From Caryophanales bacterium (lineage in GTDB: Bacteria > Bacillota > Bacilli > Bacillales > Amphibacillaceae), in the NCBI GenBank assembly GCA_029257405.1, contig JARIBO010000057.1, positions 1 through 64,000 of the forward strand: DNA of 64,000 nt, written 5' to 3'. Positions 25,902-37,480 of this stretch are shown here, piece after piece. Within the stretch, counting starts at the first letter, position 1. Every line of letters begins with the position of its first letter. The position numbers were made by a program, and so were the translations under genes. The notes under the pieces are model-generated. The model was not told the DNA's origin. It saw nothing but the letters and a program-made list of their open reading frames with translations, and ran no database searches.

Positions 25902-26858
25902 TTAATCAGCATCATATGCTTGAATAATTTTTTGAACAAGTGGATGTCTGACAACATCAGTGCCTGTTAAATGAATCATCTTTATTCCTTTAATGTTTTT
26001 TAAAATGTCATTTGCAATAAATAAACCTGATTTAACACCTTTAGGTAAATCTACTTGTGTAATATCACCTGTTACAATCATTTTAGAACCAAAACCAAGA
26101 CGTGTTAAAAACATCTTCATTTGTTCAGGTGTTGTATTTTGTGCTTCATCTAAAATAACATATGCATTATCTAATGTACGTCCCCTCATATAAGCAAGAG
26201 GTGCAATTTCAATTACTTCATTATCAATTAATCTTAAGGTTTGATCTCGTCCTAAAACATCATTTAGTGCGTCATAAAGTGGGCGTAAATAAGGATCTAC
26301 TTTTTCTTTTAAATCTCCTGGTAAAAAGCCCAAACTTTCTCCTGCTTCCACAGCTGGTCTAGTTAAGACAATCTTTTTCGTTGCACCAGTTTTTAATGCA
26401 TGGACAGCATACACTACAGCTAAATATGTTTTACCTGTTCCTGCTGGTCCAATACCAAACACTAAATCATTATTTCGCATAGCTTGGACGTACTCTTTTT
26501 GTCCTAGTGTTTTAGCTCGGATAGTTTGTCCTTTAGAATTTTTAGTAATAGTCGCTTCAAATAAAGTTTCAAATAATTCAATTTTATTTTCTTTAGCTAA
26601 TTCTACTGCATATAAAATATCACGTTCAGAAAACTTGATTCCTTTTTGGACCATTTTTAATAAACTATTTAAAACTTCTTCTACTAAATGGATTGAGTCT
26701 TTTTTTCCCGAAACATTGACTGACCCACCGCGACTTGTAATTGATACGTCTAATTCTTCTTCAATTAACTTTAAATAATAATCATTTGTACCAAATAATG
26801 TTTGAGTGTCTTCATTATTATCTAGTTCAATTTCAACTTTTTGTAAGTTATCTGACAT
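25902..26858 (-). CDS. phoH: PhoH-like ATPase
   Basis: A 318-residue cytoplasmic ATPase. The Walker A site is GPAGTGKTYLAVVYAV (about residue 137), the Walker B region VILDEAQN. A small KH-like N-terminal domain precedes them. PhoH and YbeY are an old gene pair linked to RNA metabolism, but the exact task of PhoH is unclear. It heads the phoH-ybeY-dgkA-era-recO run from its own promoter. Confidence 0.94.
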   Translation of the reverse strand: MSDNLQKVEIELDNNEDTQTLFGTNDYYLKLIEEELDVSITSRGGSVNVSGKKDSIHLVEEVLNSLLKMVQKGIKFSERDILYAVELAKENKIELFETLFEATITKNSKGQTIRAKTLGQKEYVQAMRNNDLVFGIGPAGTGKTYLAVVYAVHALKTGATKKIVLTRPAVEAGESLGFLPGDLKEKVDPYLRPLYDALNDVLGRDQTLRLIDNEVIEIAPLAYMRGRTLDNAYVILDEAQNTTPEQMKMFLTRLGFGSKMIVTGDITQVDLPKGVKSGLFIANDILKNIKGIKMIHLTGTDVVRHPLVQKIIQAYDAD

Positions 26859-26895
26859 ACATAATCTCCTTTTATAAATACTACCTATTCTTTAA

Positions 26896-26924
26896 TTTTA
26901 TCATTGACCTGGTTTACTTGCAAA
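26896..26924 (-). promoter_or_regulatory. Promoter for the phoH-ybeY-dgkA-era-recO operon
   Basis: TTGCAA (26919-26924) and TAAAAT (26896-26901) with a 17-nt spacer, about 38 nt upstream of phoH. Confidence 0.6.
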
Positions 26925-26934
26925 AATTACAAAA

Positions 26935-26974
26935 AAAGTACGATATTACAAGAAAACGTAATATCGTACTTTTA
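26935..26974 (-). terminator. Terminator after the nfeD-floA operon
   Basis: A 16-bp stem (AAAAGTACGATATTAC with its complement), 8-nt loop and T-run, directly after the stop at 26977. Confidence 0.88.
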
Positions 26975-26976
26975 AT

Positions 26977-27519
26977 TTAGTCTACTCGTTTAGTATTGTA
27001 AGGTTTTAAAGCTCTCGGTTTCCCTAATACTTCAGCCATTATTATACTTTCTTGTAAACCTTTTTTAGTCATTCTTTTCTTTAAATTCTTTTTACTTATA
27101 CTTGTTTTTTTATTTTGACCCATTACAGGTGTTAAATCTAAAGATACTTTACCTTTAGAAACATCTGTATCTGTCGTAGTTTGGAAACGATTTGCTAGCG
27201 CATCTCTTTGTTTTTTACGCTGCTCTTCAATTGAAGTCATTGCTTTTTCTACAGGTTTAGATTCTGGGACTCTTTTTTCATAAACTTTTTCAGGTTCAAA
27301 AATGTTTTCAAACTTTTTTAAGTTTCTTTCTATTTTTGACTCTAAAGTTTCTGGTTCTTTTGTCTCAGCTTCTCCCGTTGAACTAGAATAATCAGCTTCT
27401 CTTTGTTCATTTTGATTACGTGTTTTTTTAGAACCACTAACTAAATTAGACACGATTGCAATCACGATAATTACAATAAATAAATTATTAAATACAAAAT
27501 CTATAAGATTTTCTATCAT
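26977..27519 (-). CDS. Unrecognised membrane-anchored protein downstream of floA
   Basis: A 180-residue protein with one N-terminal membrane helix (FIVIIVIAIVSNLVSG, residues 13-28), then a long charged, low-complexity segment rich in E, K and S (30-110), and a lysine-rich C-terminal patch (SISKKNLKKRMTKKG) with a short conserved-looking tail (QESIIMAEVLGKPRALKPY). I cannot assign a family. It lies 26 nt behind floA and ends the operon, so it may work with the flotillin/NfeD membrane module. That role is inferred from position only. Confidence 0.75.
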   Translation of the reverse strand: MIENLIDFVFNNLFIVIIVIAIVSNLVSGSKKTRNQNEQREADYSSSTGEAETKEPETLESKIERNLKKFENIFEPEKVYEKRVPESKPVEKAMTSIEEQRKKQRDALANRFQTTTDTDVSKGKVSLDLTPVMGQNKKTSISKKNLKKRMTKKGLQESIIMAEVLGKPRALKPYNTKRVD

Positions 27520-27545
27520 AATCGATACTCCTATCTAGGATACGT

Positions 27546-28544
27546 TTATTTAGATTCGTCATTCTCTGAATCCGATGTATCAGAGATTCCACCTATTGTA
27601 TCACGCATGCTTGTATCTGATTGAATGTTTTTATAGTTCATATAATCCATTACACCCATATTACCAGAACGTAATGCTTCAGCAAGTGCGCGAGGTACTT
27701 CAGCTTCAGCTTCAACAACATTCGCTCTCATTTCTTCTACTTTAGCTGTCATTTCTTGCTCTAGAGCAACAGCCATTGCGCGACGTTCTTCTGCTTTAGC
27801 TTGAGCGATATTTTTGTCTGCTTGAGCTTGGTCAGTTTGTAATATAGCACCAATATTTTTACCAATATCAACGTCTGCAATATCAATTGAAAGGATTTCA
27901 AAAGCAGTACCTGAATCTAATCCTTTTGCAAGTACTGTATGTGAAATTGTATCTGGATTTTCTAATACCTTTTTATGTGTTTTAGAACTACCAATCGTAC
28001 TTACTACACCTTCACCGACACGAGCGATAACTGTTTCTTCACCCGCACCCCCTACTAAACGATCAATGTTTGCACGAACTGTGATACGAGCTAATGCTTT
28101 AACTTCGATACCATCCATTGCAATCCCTGCGATAAATGGTGTTTCAATAACCTTTGGATTAACACTCATTTGAACAGCTTCTAATACATTTCTTCCTGCA
28201 AGGTCGATTGCTGCTCCTCGCTCGAATGGAAGTGTAATATTTGCACGATGTGCTGCAATTAGTGCGTTTACTACACGGTCTACGTTACCACCTGCCAAAT
28301 AGTGACTCTCTAATTGATTTGTTGTTACATCAAGTCCTGCTTTATAAGCTTTAATTAACGGATTGATTACACGTGATGGAACGACTCTACGTAAACGCAT
28401 TCCAATCAAAGTAAGTAAACTAACTTTAACACCTGCTGCAAGTGCACTAATCCAAAGTGCTACTGGTACAAGTGTAAATAAAACGATTAACGCGATTACA
28501 ATTAACCCAATTATAATAATTGGTAAGATTGCTTCTATTTCCAT
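27546..28544 (-). CDS. floA: Flotillin-like protein FloA
   Basis: A 332-residue flotillin of the YqfA family. An N-terminal membrane hairpin (residues 5-45) anchors it. An SPFH-like domain follows, then a helical region rich in alanine-glutamate ([20 protein letters not shown]), typical of flotillin oligomerisation. FloA organises functional membrane microdomains in Bacillus and Staphylococcus. It is cotranscribed behind the long NfeD protein, its standard partner. Confidence 0.95.
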   Translation of the reverse strand: MEIEAILPIIIIGLIVIALIVLFTLVPVALWISALAAGVKVSLLTLIGMRLRRVVPSRVINPLIKAYKAGLDVTTNQLESHYLAGGNVDRVVNALIAAHRANITLPFERGAAIDLAGRNVLEAVQMSVNPKVIETPFIAGIAMDGIEVKALARITVRANIDRLVGGAGEETVIARVGEGVVSTIGSSKTHKKVLENPDTISHTVLAKGLDSGTAFEILSIDIADVDIGKNIGAILQTDQAQADKNIAQAKAEERRAMAVALEQEMTAKVEEMRANVVEAEAEVPRALAEALRSGNMGVMDYMNYKNIQSDTSMRDTIGGISDTSDSENDESK

Positions 28545-28556
28545 TATTAATTCCCC

Positions 28557-29918
28557 CTATTTTTCTTCTTTAATTATTTCTCTAACTACTACTTTAACAC
28601 CTTCAACATAAACAACTTTTACTAGTTTATTTCTTTCAATAAAACTGCCTTCAGAAACCACATCCAATCGTTCATTATTAATTATTGCGATACCACTAGG
28701 TCTAAGAGGGGTCAAGGTTTCGCCCGTTAATCCGAGTAAATCATCTCTATTATGAGTGGATATATAACCTTTAACAGTCGTAGACCTATCTTGTAAGACT
28801 AACTTATTAAACAAGCCTCTTTGTTTGCCGATTGATTTGAACAAAAAGACAGCTGCGATAATTGCAACAACTAGAGCAATTCCAATACTAATGGCCATTT
28901 GAGTAAAATCATATCCAGCCATAAACATCGACCCAAGTACTGCAAGACTTCCTAATATTCCAAGAAATCCACCGACAACAAAGAATTCTGCAATAATAAG
29001 TAAAATACCTACAATAAGAAGAATAATTGCTTCCATACCTGCTAGTCCTGCAATAACGTGTCCATAGAAAAACAAAATTAATGACGCCACACCCATTGTA
29101 CCTGCTACACCAAATCCTGGCGAATAAAGTTCGACAATAAGTCCTAAACTAGCGATTGATAATAGTATTGGAATCACTACCGGATTAGTTACAAAACGCG
29201 CGACTTCCTCAGCAACAGAAGTTTCAGTTTCTACTATTGTAGCATCGTTTAGATTTAATTGATCAAGCAAAGCAACTCGGTTATTAACAATTCCTTCAGC
29301 ATAACCTACTTCAACTGCATCTTTTGGACTTAATGTGAGAAATTCTCCCTTAGGTGCTCCGAGTTCTGGCAAGTCTATCTCAGGATTAGCCATTGCTTCT
29401 GCATAAAGCGGATCTCTATTCTTTGATTCAGCTGCACTCTTCATTGCAGCAATCCATGCTGATTGCGCTTTTTTTTCTGCAGCATTACCATCTCCAGTAA
29501 TCACTCCACTTGCTCCCATAGTAGCTTGTTCTTTCATGTATATTTCATCTGTATTAAGCGCTATATATGATCCTGCTGAAAGTGCTTCGTTTACGATGTA
29601 TGAAGTCGAATCAATTTCCAAGCTTTGAAGCAACTTTGCAATTTGACTAGCTGAATCTACTCTTCCGCCAGGTGTATCAATTTCAAAAATAATATGATCA
29701 GCACCTGCTTCAATTGCTTCATTAGTTGATCTAACTAAAAATGCTTCTAATCCTCGCTCAACTGCATCTTCAATTGGAACAAAATAAACTAGCTTATCAT
29801 TAGATGCGGCATAAGACGAGTGAGAGGTAGAAATAATACTTAATACAATTGCATATAAAATCATGATTAGTAAAATTCCATATTTTAAATTCTTTTTTGT
29901 TCTTTTAGATTTAATCAA
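28557..29918 (-). CDS. NfeD-family membrane serine protease (long form, YqeZ type)
   Basis: A 453-residue protein with an N-terminal signal/anchor (residues 14-36), an extracytoplasmic ClpP-like serine protease domain (VYFVPIEDAVERGLEAFLVR, EALSAGSYIAL, GASGVITGDG), four to five membrane helices (about 235-365) and a C-terminal OB-fold domain (LLGLTGETLTPLRPSG). This is the nodulation-efficiency NfeD1b architecture, which works with flotillin. It lies 12 nt before floA. Confidence 0.92.
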   Translation of the reverse strand: MIKSKRTKKNLKYGILLIMILYAIVLSIISTSHSSYAASNDKLVYFVPIEDAVERGLEAFLVRSTNEAIEAGADHIIFEIDTPGGRVDSASQIAKLLQSLEIDSTSYIVNEALSAGSYIALNTDEIYMKEQATMGASGVITGDGNAAEKKAQSAWIAAMKSAAESKNRDPLYAEAMANPEIDLPELGAPKGEFLTLSPKDAVEVGYAEGIVNNRVALLDQLNLNDATIVETETSVAEEVARFVTNPVVIPILLSIASLGLIVELYSPGFGVAGTMGVASLILFFYGHVIAGLAGMEAIILLIVGILLIIAEFFVVGGFLGILGSLAVLGSMFMAGYDFTQMAISIGIALVVAIIAAVFLFKSIGKQRGLFNKLVLQDRSTTVKGYISTHNRDDLLGLTGETLTPLRPSGIAIINNERLDVVSEGSFIERNKLVKVVYVEGVKVVVREIIKEEK

Positions 29919-30024
29919 ATGGCGTCACCTCTTCAAGTAATCAGTTTATTCAGCATGTTTATTATTTTAACCTTAACATATAAAATTTATTAATTCATCT
30001 TTAAATTATAAGTAAATAGAATAA

Positions 30025-30055
30025 AAACCTTTGTCAAAATCTCTGACAAAGGTTT
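30025..30055 (-). terminator. Terminator after yqeY
   Basis: A 12-bp stem (AAACCTTTGTCA with TGACAAAGGTTT) and 7-nt loop, followed by T-rich sequence, just past the yqeY stop. Confidence 0.85.
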
Positions 30056-30068
30056 ATTATCATTATTA

Positions 30069-30515
30069 TTATGTTAATTTTTCTTGTACTATTTTTTGAA
30101 CCTTAGAACCATCTGCTTTACCTTTTACTTTAGGCATTAAAACACCCATTAATTTACCGAAATCACGTTTAGAAGTTGCATTAACTTCTTCTATTGTTTC
30201 ATCAATTAAAGTGTTTAATTCTTCATCAGTAAGTTGTTTTGGCATATATGCTTCTAAAATATTTATTTCTGATTCTAAATTTTCTACAAGATCTGATCGA
30301 TCTGCTTTTTCAAATTCTTTAGCAGCATCAACACGTTGTTTTAGTTCTCGTGAAAGAATAGTTAATTCATCTTCTTCAGACAAAGTATCAACACGAAGCT
30401 TAATTGCTTCATTTTGCAATGACGCGCGAACCATGCGAATGACACTTAACTTTTCACGGTCTTTATCTTTCATTGCTTGTTTCATATCTTCAGTTAATTT
30501 CTCTGATAATAACAA
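30069..30515 (-). CDS. YqeY/GatB-tail-like protein
   Basis: A 148-residue YqeY-family protein, alpha-helical, similar to the C-terminal tail domain of GatB of the amidotransferase. The opening MKQAMKDKDREKLSVIRMVRASLQNEAI and the end RDFGKLMGVLMPKVKGKADG are typical. It may bind tRNA or an aminoacylation complex; the function is not settled. It follows rpsU, the usual pairing. Confidence 0.93.
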   Translation of the reverse strand: MLLSEKLTEDMKQAMKDKDREKLSVIRMVRASLQNEAIKLRVDTLSEEDELTILSRELKQRVDAAKEFEKADRSDLVENLESEINILEAYMPKQLTDEELNTLIDETIEEVNATSKRDFGKLMGVLMPKVKGKADGSKVQKIVQEKLT

Positions 30516-30535
30516 CTATTTTTCACCTACTTTGT

Positions 30536-30709
30536 TTATTTGCGTTTACGTGCGGCTTCAGATTTAAGTTTTCTACGAACACTAGGTTTTTCATAGTGTT
30601 CACGTTTACGGTACTCTGCAATTGTACCACTTTTTGATACATCTTTTTTAAAACGACGAAGTGCATCTTCTAGAGACTCATTTTTACGTACACGAGTTGT
30701 TTTCGACAT
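30536..30709 (-). CDS. rpsU: 30S ribosomal protein S21
   Basis: A 57-residue basic ribosomal protein near the mRNA exit of the 30S. The sequence [20 protein letters not shown]... ends KSEAARKRK as in Firmicutes. I start at the ATG at 30709, preceded by a GGAGGGAGGG site; an upstream ATG at 30754 in frame would add residues with no S21 similarity. It is transcribed with yqeY. Confidence 0.97.
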   Translation of the reverse strand: MSKTTRVRKNESLEDALRRFKKDVSKSGTIAEYRKREHYEKPSVRRKLKSEAARKRK

Positions 30710-30776
30710 AATAAATTCCCTCCCTCCGGAGTAACAAAACATCTTTTTTAACATTTATAGTCAAATGCTTAACCCA

Positions 30777-30805
30777 ATTATAATATAAGACTCGTCTAGG
30801 GTCAA
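30777..30805 (-). promoter_or_regulatory. Promoter for rpsU-yqeY
   Basis: TTGACC (30800-30805) and TATAAT (30777-30782) with a 17-nt spacer. Confidence 0.72.
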
Positions 30806-30829
30806 CTTATGGTCCTTTTATTTTTACAT

Positions 30830-31582
30830 TTATTCAAATTGATAAGATATACTAGATAAAACATAAAAAGACGCAGTTTCTGTTCTTAATATACGATTAC
30901 CTAATTTTACAGGAATAAAATTAGCTTCTTTTAATACTTTAATTTCATTAGTAGTAAATCCACCTTCGGGACCTATAAAAATTGCTACTTTCTCATGAGC
31001 ATTGATATTTTGTAATTCTTCTTTAAAACGATTGCTTGTATCATCTTTTTTTGCTTCTTCTTCATAAGCAATTAATTTCAAGTGATAGTCTTTAGTTGCT
31101 TCTATTAATTCCACCAGGTTAGCTGGATTATTTAGCACTGGTATCATTTCACGGTAGCTTTGTTCTGCAGCTTCTTTAATTATCTTTTCAAAACGTGTCA
31201 TTCGCTTAATCGTTTTCTTTTTATCCCATTTTACAATCGAACGTTCTGCTTGATATAAATAAAATGAAGATGCTCCAAGTTCGGTGCCTTTTTGAAGAAT
31301 TAAATCTAACTTATCACCTTTAGGCAAAGATTGTATAATCGAAACGTGAACTGGTAATTCATATTGATTCGATTCAATAGACACAATAGAACATTGAATC
31401 AAATCATCTTCAATTATTTTAATTTTGCATTTTGCGATTGTTTTATCAGGATGAATACAAATAACTTCATCACTTTCTTTATTTCTCATAACTCTAGAAA
31501 TATGGTGTACGTCGTCACCAGTAATAGTTAATTCATTTGTTTCAAGATTCCAATTAGCTTCTTCGACAAAGTATCTTTGCAT
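30830..31582 (-). CDS. rsmE: 16S rRNA (uracil-1498-N3)-methyltransferase
   Basis: A 250-residue SPOUT methyltransferase that makes m3U1498 in 16S rRNA. An N-terminal PUA-like domain (to about residue 70) precedes the knotted SAM domain with FIGPEGGFTTNEI (about residue 197) and PVKLGNRILRTETA, both diagnostic. It follows prmA by 16 nt. The mtaB (yqeV) gene that often follows is absent here. Confidence 0.95.
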   Translation of the reverse strand: MQRYFVEEANWNLETNELTITGDDVHHISRVMRNKESDEVICIHPDKTIAKCKIKIIEDDLIQCSIVSIESNQYELPVHVSIIQSLPKGDKLDLILQKGTELGASSFYLYQAERSIVKWDKKKTIKRMTRFEKIIKEAAEQSYREMIPVLNNPANLVELIEATKDYHLKLIAYEEEAKKDDTSNRFKEELQNINAHEKVAIFIGPEGGFTTNEIKVLKEANFIPVKLGNRILRTETASFYVLSSISYQFE

Positions 31583-31598
31583 AAAATAACCTCATTTA

Positions 31599-32540
31599 TT
31601 AAATTGCTTGAGCAATTATCATAACCCAGTGTTCCATATTTTTTTCTTCGATAATTTTAAAATCATGGTTTTTTAGCTTATCTTTTACTAATTCAGCTTT
31701 TCTATCAATTATTCCTGAAAGAACTAAATATCCTTTTGGTTTAATAATCGCTTTTGCATCTTCTATTAAATCTACAATTATTTCAGCAAGAATGTTCGCT
31801 ACAATTACATCTGCCTTATTTGTAATTCCTTTTAAAAGATTATTTTTTTGAGCTGAAATTTCTTCATTGATTCCATTTAATTTTTTATTAATATTTGTAC
31901 TATTAACCGCAACTTCATCTAGATCATAAGCTGCAACATTTCGTGCCCCTAATAAGATAGACGCGATACTTAAAACACCAGAACCACAACCAACATCAAT
32001 AACTGAATCATCTTCTTTAATGACTTTTTCTAATCCTTGAATACTTAAGATCGTTGTTGGATGTGTACCCGTACCAAATGCCATCCCTGGATCAAGCACA
32101 AGTTTAATCTCGTCTTCACCTAGTGTATAGTCTTCTTCCCAATTTGGAACAATTAAAAACTTATCTGAAATTTTAGTAGGTTTATAATACTTCTTCCATG
32201 AAGTCGCCCAATCTTCTTCATCGACACTTGAAATAGTATATGAAATATCTTCTACTGGTATATTAAATTGAGTTAATTCGTTAATTTCTTGCTTAATTTC
32301 TGCTAATTTTTGATTAAATTCAGCATTATCAACTAAATACCCTTTAATATAAATCCCAGTTTTCGGATATTTAGACTCGTCTATATCATATATTTCTCCA
32401 AAACGTGTTGGCCTTTCAACTTTTAGGTCTAAAAGATCTTCAATAATGACACCATTAGAACCTGATTCATTTAATATATTAGTTATTAACTCTTCGGCAT
32501 CATGATTTGTGTGAATTAAGATTTCATTCCATTTCATCAT
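31599..32540 (-). CDS. prmA: Ribosomal protein L11 methyltransferase
   Basis: A 313-residue methyltransferase that trimethylates L11. The substrate domain fills the first 100 residues. The catalytic part shows LVLDPGMAFGTGTHPTT (about residue 145), VIDVGCGSGVLSIA and VANILAEIIVDL. Its start codon shares one base with the dnaJ stop, so translation is coupled. Confidence 0.96.
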   Translation of the reverse strand: MMKWNEILIHTNHDAEELITNILNESGSNGVIIEDLLDLKVERPTRFGEIYDIDESKYPKTGIYIKGYLVDNAEFNQKLAEIKQEINELTQFNIPVEDISYTISSVDEEDWATSWKKYYKPTKISDKFLIVPNWEEDYTLGEDEIKLVLDPGMAFGTGTHPTTILSIQGLEKVIKEDDSVIDVGCGSGVLSIASILLGARNVAAYDLDEVAVNSTNINKKLNGINEEISAQKNNLLKGITNKADVIVANILAEIIVDLIEDAKAIIKPKGYLVLSGIIDRKAELVKDKLKNHDFKIIEEKNMEHWVMIIAQAI

Positions 32541-33661
32541 TAATTGCCTTTAAATGCTTTTTTAAATTTCTCAAAAAATGAATCTTCTTGTCCTGTTAAA
32601 TCTTCGTCCGAACTTATTTCATGAAACTCTTTTAATAGTTCTTTTTGGCGACTTGTTAATTTTTTAGGCGTGATAACTCTAACTTGAATATGTTGATCAC
32701 CTTGTCCGTAACCTCTTACGTTAGGTACACCTTTACCTCTTAGTCTGAATGTTTTCCCAGTTTGAGTTCCTGCAGGGATTTTCAGTTTTACATTACCATG
32801 TACAGTCGGTGCTTCTACTTCATCGCCAAGAGCTGCCTGTGTAAAGGAAATAGGTAATTCAAGGAAAATATTATCACCTTCACGAACGTAAAACTCATGC
32901 CTCCGAATTTGTACAACAACGAATAAATCTCCAGGTGGCCCACCATTAATTCCAGCCTCGCCTTTTCCTGACAATCTAATTTGTTGTCCTTCATCAATTC
33001 CAGCAGGGATTGAAACTTTAATAGTAACTTGTTTCTCTACGCGACCTGCACCATGACACGTTTCACATTTTTCTTTAATGATCTTACCACTACCACTACA
33101 ATAATTACATGCTCTACGATTTACTACGCGACCAAACGGAGTATCTTGTTCAACATTTAATTGACCTGACCCTTCACAATGGCTACATGTTTCAGGTGTT
33201 GTACCTTTTTTAGCTCCAGATCCATGACACGTTTCACATTCTTCCTCTTTTGGAATATTAATTTCAGTTTCTTTTCCAAAAATAGCTTCTTCAAACGTTA
33301 GAGTCATCGTATATTGTAAATCATTTCCTTGTCTTGGCGCATTAGGATCTTGACGTGCTCCGCCACCAAAGAACATATCGAAAATGTCTCCAAATCCGCC
33401 TTGTCCTCCGCCAAACCCTTGTCCGCCACCGAATCCTTGTTGTTGACTCGCATGACCAAATTGATCATATTGCGCTCGTTTTTGATCATCTTTTAGTACT
33501 TCATATGCCTCTGTTACTTCTTTAAATTTATCTTCTGCATCATCCGCTTTATTTACATCTGGATGGAATTCTCTTGCTAATTTACGATACGCTTTTCGAA
33601 TATCTTGTTTTGATGCACCTTTTTCTACTCCAAGCACATCATAAAAATCACGTTTGCTCAC
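32540..33661 (-). CDS. dnaJ: Chaperone DnaJ (Hsp40)
   Basis: A 373-residue type I DnaJ that brings substrates to DnaK and stimulates its ATPase. In order: the J domain with HPD (REFHPDVNK, about residue 31), a Gly/Phe linker, and the four zinc repeats [24 protein letters not shown] and CETCHGAG (about 145-215). Two substrate-binding domains and a dimer tail end the protein. It follows dnaK behind an intervening hairpin terminator. Confidence 0.98.
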   Translation of the reverse strand: MSKRDFYDVLGVEKGASKQDIRKAYRKLAREFHPDVNKADDAEDKFKEVTEAYEVLKDDQKRAQYDQFGHASQQQGFGGGQGFGGGQGGFGDIFDMFFGGGARQDPNAPRQGNDLQYTMTLTFEEAIFGKETEINIPKEEECETCHGSGAKKGTTPETCSHCEGSGQLNVEQDTPFGRVVNRRACNYCSGSGKIIKEKCETCHGAGRVEKQVTIKVSIPAGIDEGQQIRLSGKGEAGINGGPPGDLFVVVQIRRHEFYVREGDNIFLELPISFTQAALGDEVEAPTVHGNVKLKIPAGTQTGKTFRLRGKGVPNVRGYGQGDQHIQVRVITPKKLTSRQKELLKEFHEISSDEDLTGQEDSFFEKFKKAFKGN

Positions 33662-33728
33662 TATTATTCACTCTCCCGAACTTTTATTATATACTATCAC
33701 TTATATTAATCGATATGCAAATATCATT

Positions 33729-33770
33729 AAAAAAGTCAAAGTCATGTTAATACGTGACTTTGACTTTTTT
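33729..33770 (-). terminator. Terminator/attenuator between dnaK and dnaJ
   Basis: A 16-nt arm (AAAAAAGTCAAAGTCA) with its complement, a 10-nt loop and a T-run just after dnaK. It would lower dnaJ relative to dnaK. Confidence 0.82.
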
Positions 33771-33782
33771 AAATTAAATCTA

Positions 33783-35642
<1,860 letters not shown>

Positions 35643-35665
35643 TTATCTCCCTTATTCTTATTAAT

Positions 35666-36226
35666 TTATTTATTTACTTTAACCATTGCTGGTCTAATAA
35701 CTCTATCTTTTAACATATAACCCTTTTGTAACTCTTCAACTATCGTATTTGATTCTACATCTTCTTCATCAGTTTGCATAACTGCATGATGTAAAACAGG
35801 GTCAAACTCTTGATTTTCTACTTCCATCGCTTCCACACCATGTGTTTTAAGTGCTTCAATCAATTGATTATAAACCATTGTGATACCTTCGACCATTCCT
35901 TTGTTTTCTTCACTAACTTCTACTTGTAATGCACGTTCAAAGTTATCTAAAACAGGAATGATATCATTTGCTAAATCAAGCGACTTATACTTACGTTCAG
36001 ATATTTTTTCTTTTTCTGTCCGTCTTTTATAATTATCATATTCTGCTTGAACTCTTAAATAACGATCATACAATTCATCTTTTTCTTTTTTTAATGTTTC
36101 AATTTCATCAGATGTTTCATTTATTTCTGTTACATCCTCTTTTGCATCCAAGATTTCAACTACATCTTCTTCTGTTTCGTCAGAACCTTTGTCTTCATCT
36201 TTAATGCTTGTATCATTTTGCGTCAT
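35666..36226 (-). CDS. grpE: Nucleotide exchange factor GrpE
   Basis: A 186-residue GrpE that releases ADP from DnaK and works as a thermosensor. It has a very acidic N-terminal 40 residues, a long coiled coil (about 45-115, with YDRYLRVQAEYDNYKRRTEKE), and the C-terminal beta domain ending MLKDRVIRPAMVKV. It sits between hrcA and dnaK. Confidence 0.97.
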   Translation of the reverse strand: MTQNDTSIKDEDKGSDETEEDVVEILDAKEDVTEINETSDEIETLKKEKDELYDRYLRVQAEYDNYKRRTEKEKISERKYKSLDLANDIIPVLDNFERALQVEVSEENKGMVEGITMVYNQLIEALKTHGVEAMEVENQEFDPVLHHAVMQTDEEDVESNTIVEELQKGYMLKDRVIRPAMVKVNK

Positions 36227-36300
36227 AAGTCTACCTCCTAATGTATAAATTAGCCATGTTAAACTTTATCATGAATCCTGATAATTTAAAAATCTTTTAC

Positions 36301-37329
36301 TTATTCATCTTCTTTAACTTGCCTTAAAAGATTCGACATTTCATTTGAAAGTCCTTTTAAAAGTGTAATAACTTTTTTATATTCCATACGCGTTGGTCCA
36401 AGTAAACCTATTGTTCCTATTTGATCTAATCCTAAGTCATAAGAAGAAGTAATTAAACTTAAATGATTAATTGCATCATTTTCATTCTCATTTCCTATTG
36501 TCACTTTAATACCCGATGAATTGCTAGATAAAAGGTTTGTTATCTTTTCTTCACTTTCCATCATTGTATAAAGTGAATAAACTCTTTCAATATCTTTAAA
36601 TTCTGGTTGCGTTAATAAATTTGTTTGGCCGCCAATATAAATTTTAACTGGTTGTTCGTAACGCATAACAGATTGTAAATAAGCATACATTTGATCATAC
36701 TGTTTGATATGCTTTTTCATTATTTCATAAATTTCTGTTTGAAGAATTTTTTCTAAATGAATAATTGGTACATTGTATAATTTTTCATTTAAGATATTTA
36801 CTAACCTCTCCAAGTCATTAATATTAAGACCAATTGGAATAGTAACTGAGCGATGCTCAACATGACCTGTATCTGTTACTAAAATTGCAACTGCTAATTG
36901 TGGAGATATTGTAATAAATTGAATTTGTTTCAATTTCGCTTTAATCACATCTGGACCCAAAATAATAGTTGTATAATTAGTTAGTTTAGAAAGTAAGTCA
37001 GCTGAAGTTTGAACAATTTGTTCATACTCATAAATGTCATCTTCAATCATATGAGTAATTAAATCTACTTCTTTATCTTTTATAGATGGTCCAATTACAT
37101 GATCAACATAATACCTATAACCTTTTTCAGACGGGATTCGACCAGATGAAGAATGTGTTTTTTCTAAAAGTCCTAAATCTTCTAAATCAGCCATCACATT
37201 TCTGATTGTCGCTGCACTTAATTTGATATTCTCTTTTTTTGAAATAACACGTGATCCTACTGGATGAGCCGTTTGAATAAAGTCATCAATGATTGTCTGT
37301 AATATGATTAATTGTCTATCTGTTAACAT
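36301..37329 (-). CDS. hrcA: Heat-inducible transcription repressor HrcA
   Basis: A 342-residue repressor that binds CIRCE and is kept active by GroEL. The N-terminal winged helix includes VGSRVISKKENIKLSAATIRNVMADLEDLGLL, followed by the HSSSGRIPSEKGYRYYVD signature, and the C-terminal region has TIGLLGPTRMEYKKVI. It is first in its operon, with CIRCE 14 nt before its start codon, so it represses itself. The hemW gene usually between lepA and hrcA is missing. Confidence 0.97.
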   Translation of the reverse strand: MLTDRQLIILQTIIDDFIQTAHPVGSRVISKKENIKLSAATIRNVMADLEDLGLLEKTHSSSGRIPSEKGYRYYVDHVIGPSIKDKEVDLITHMIEDDIYEYEQIVQTSADLLSKLTNYTTIILGPDVIKAKLKQIQFITISPQLAVAILVTDTGHVEHRSVTIPIGLNINDLERLVNILNEKLYNVPIIHLEKILQTEIYEIMKKHIKQYDQMYAYLQSVMRYEQPVKIYIGGQTNLLTQPEFKDIERVYSLYTMMESEEKITNLLSSNSSGIKVTIGNENENDAINHLSLITSSYDLGLDQIGTIGLLGPTRMEYKKVITLLKGLSNEMSNLLRQVKEDE

Positions 37330-37342
37330 ATAATCACCTCTG

Positions 37343-37369
37343 TTAGCACTCGCACATCTTGAGTGCTAA
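37343..37369 (-). promoter_or_regulatory. CIRCE operator
   Basis: A perfect TTAGCACTC-N9-GAGTGCTAA, the HrcA binding site, between the promoter and the hrcA start. Confidence 0.98.
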
Positions 37370-37371
37370 TG

Positions 37372-37408
37372 CTAATTATAAATTAACAAATTTTCGATAC
37401 CTTGTCAA
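37372..37408 (-). promoter_or_regulatory. Heat-shock operon promoter region
   Basis: A perfect TTGACA at 37403-37408 on the minus strand. The TATAAT at 37375-37380 is 22 nt away, which is long, so the real -10 may be TTAATT or TAATTT at 16-17 nt spacing. Confidence 0.55.
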
Positions 37409-37430
37409 TCAAGAAGCTTACTTCATGAAA

Positions 37431-37458
37431 AAGTAGCTCTAGAGTTCTAGAGCTACTT
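37431..37458 (-). terminator. Terminator after lepA
   Basis: A 12-13-bp stem (AAGTAGCTCTAGA with its complement) followed by a T-run on the minus strand. Confidence 0.82.
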
Positions 37459-37480
37459 AGTGAAACGTTCTTGCTTTTGT

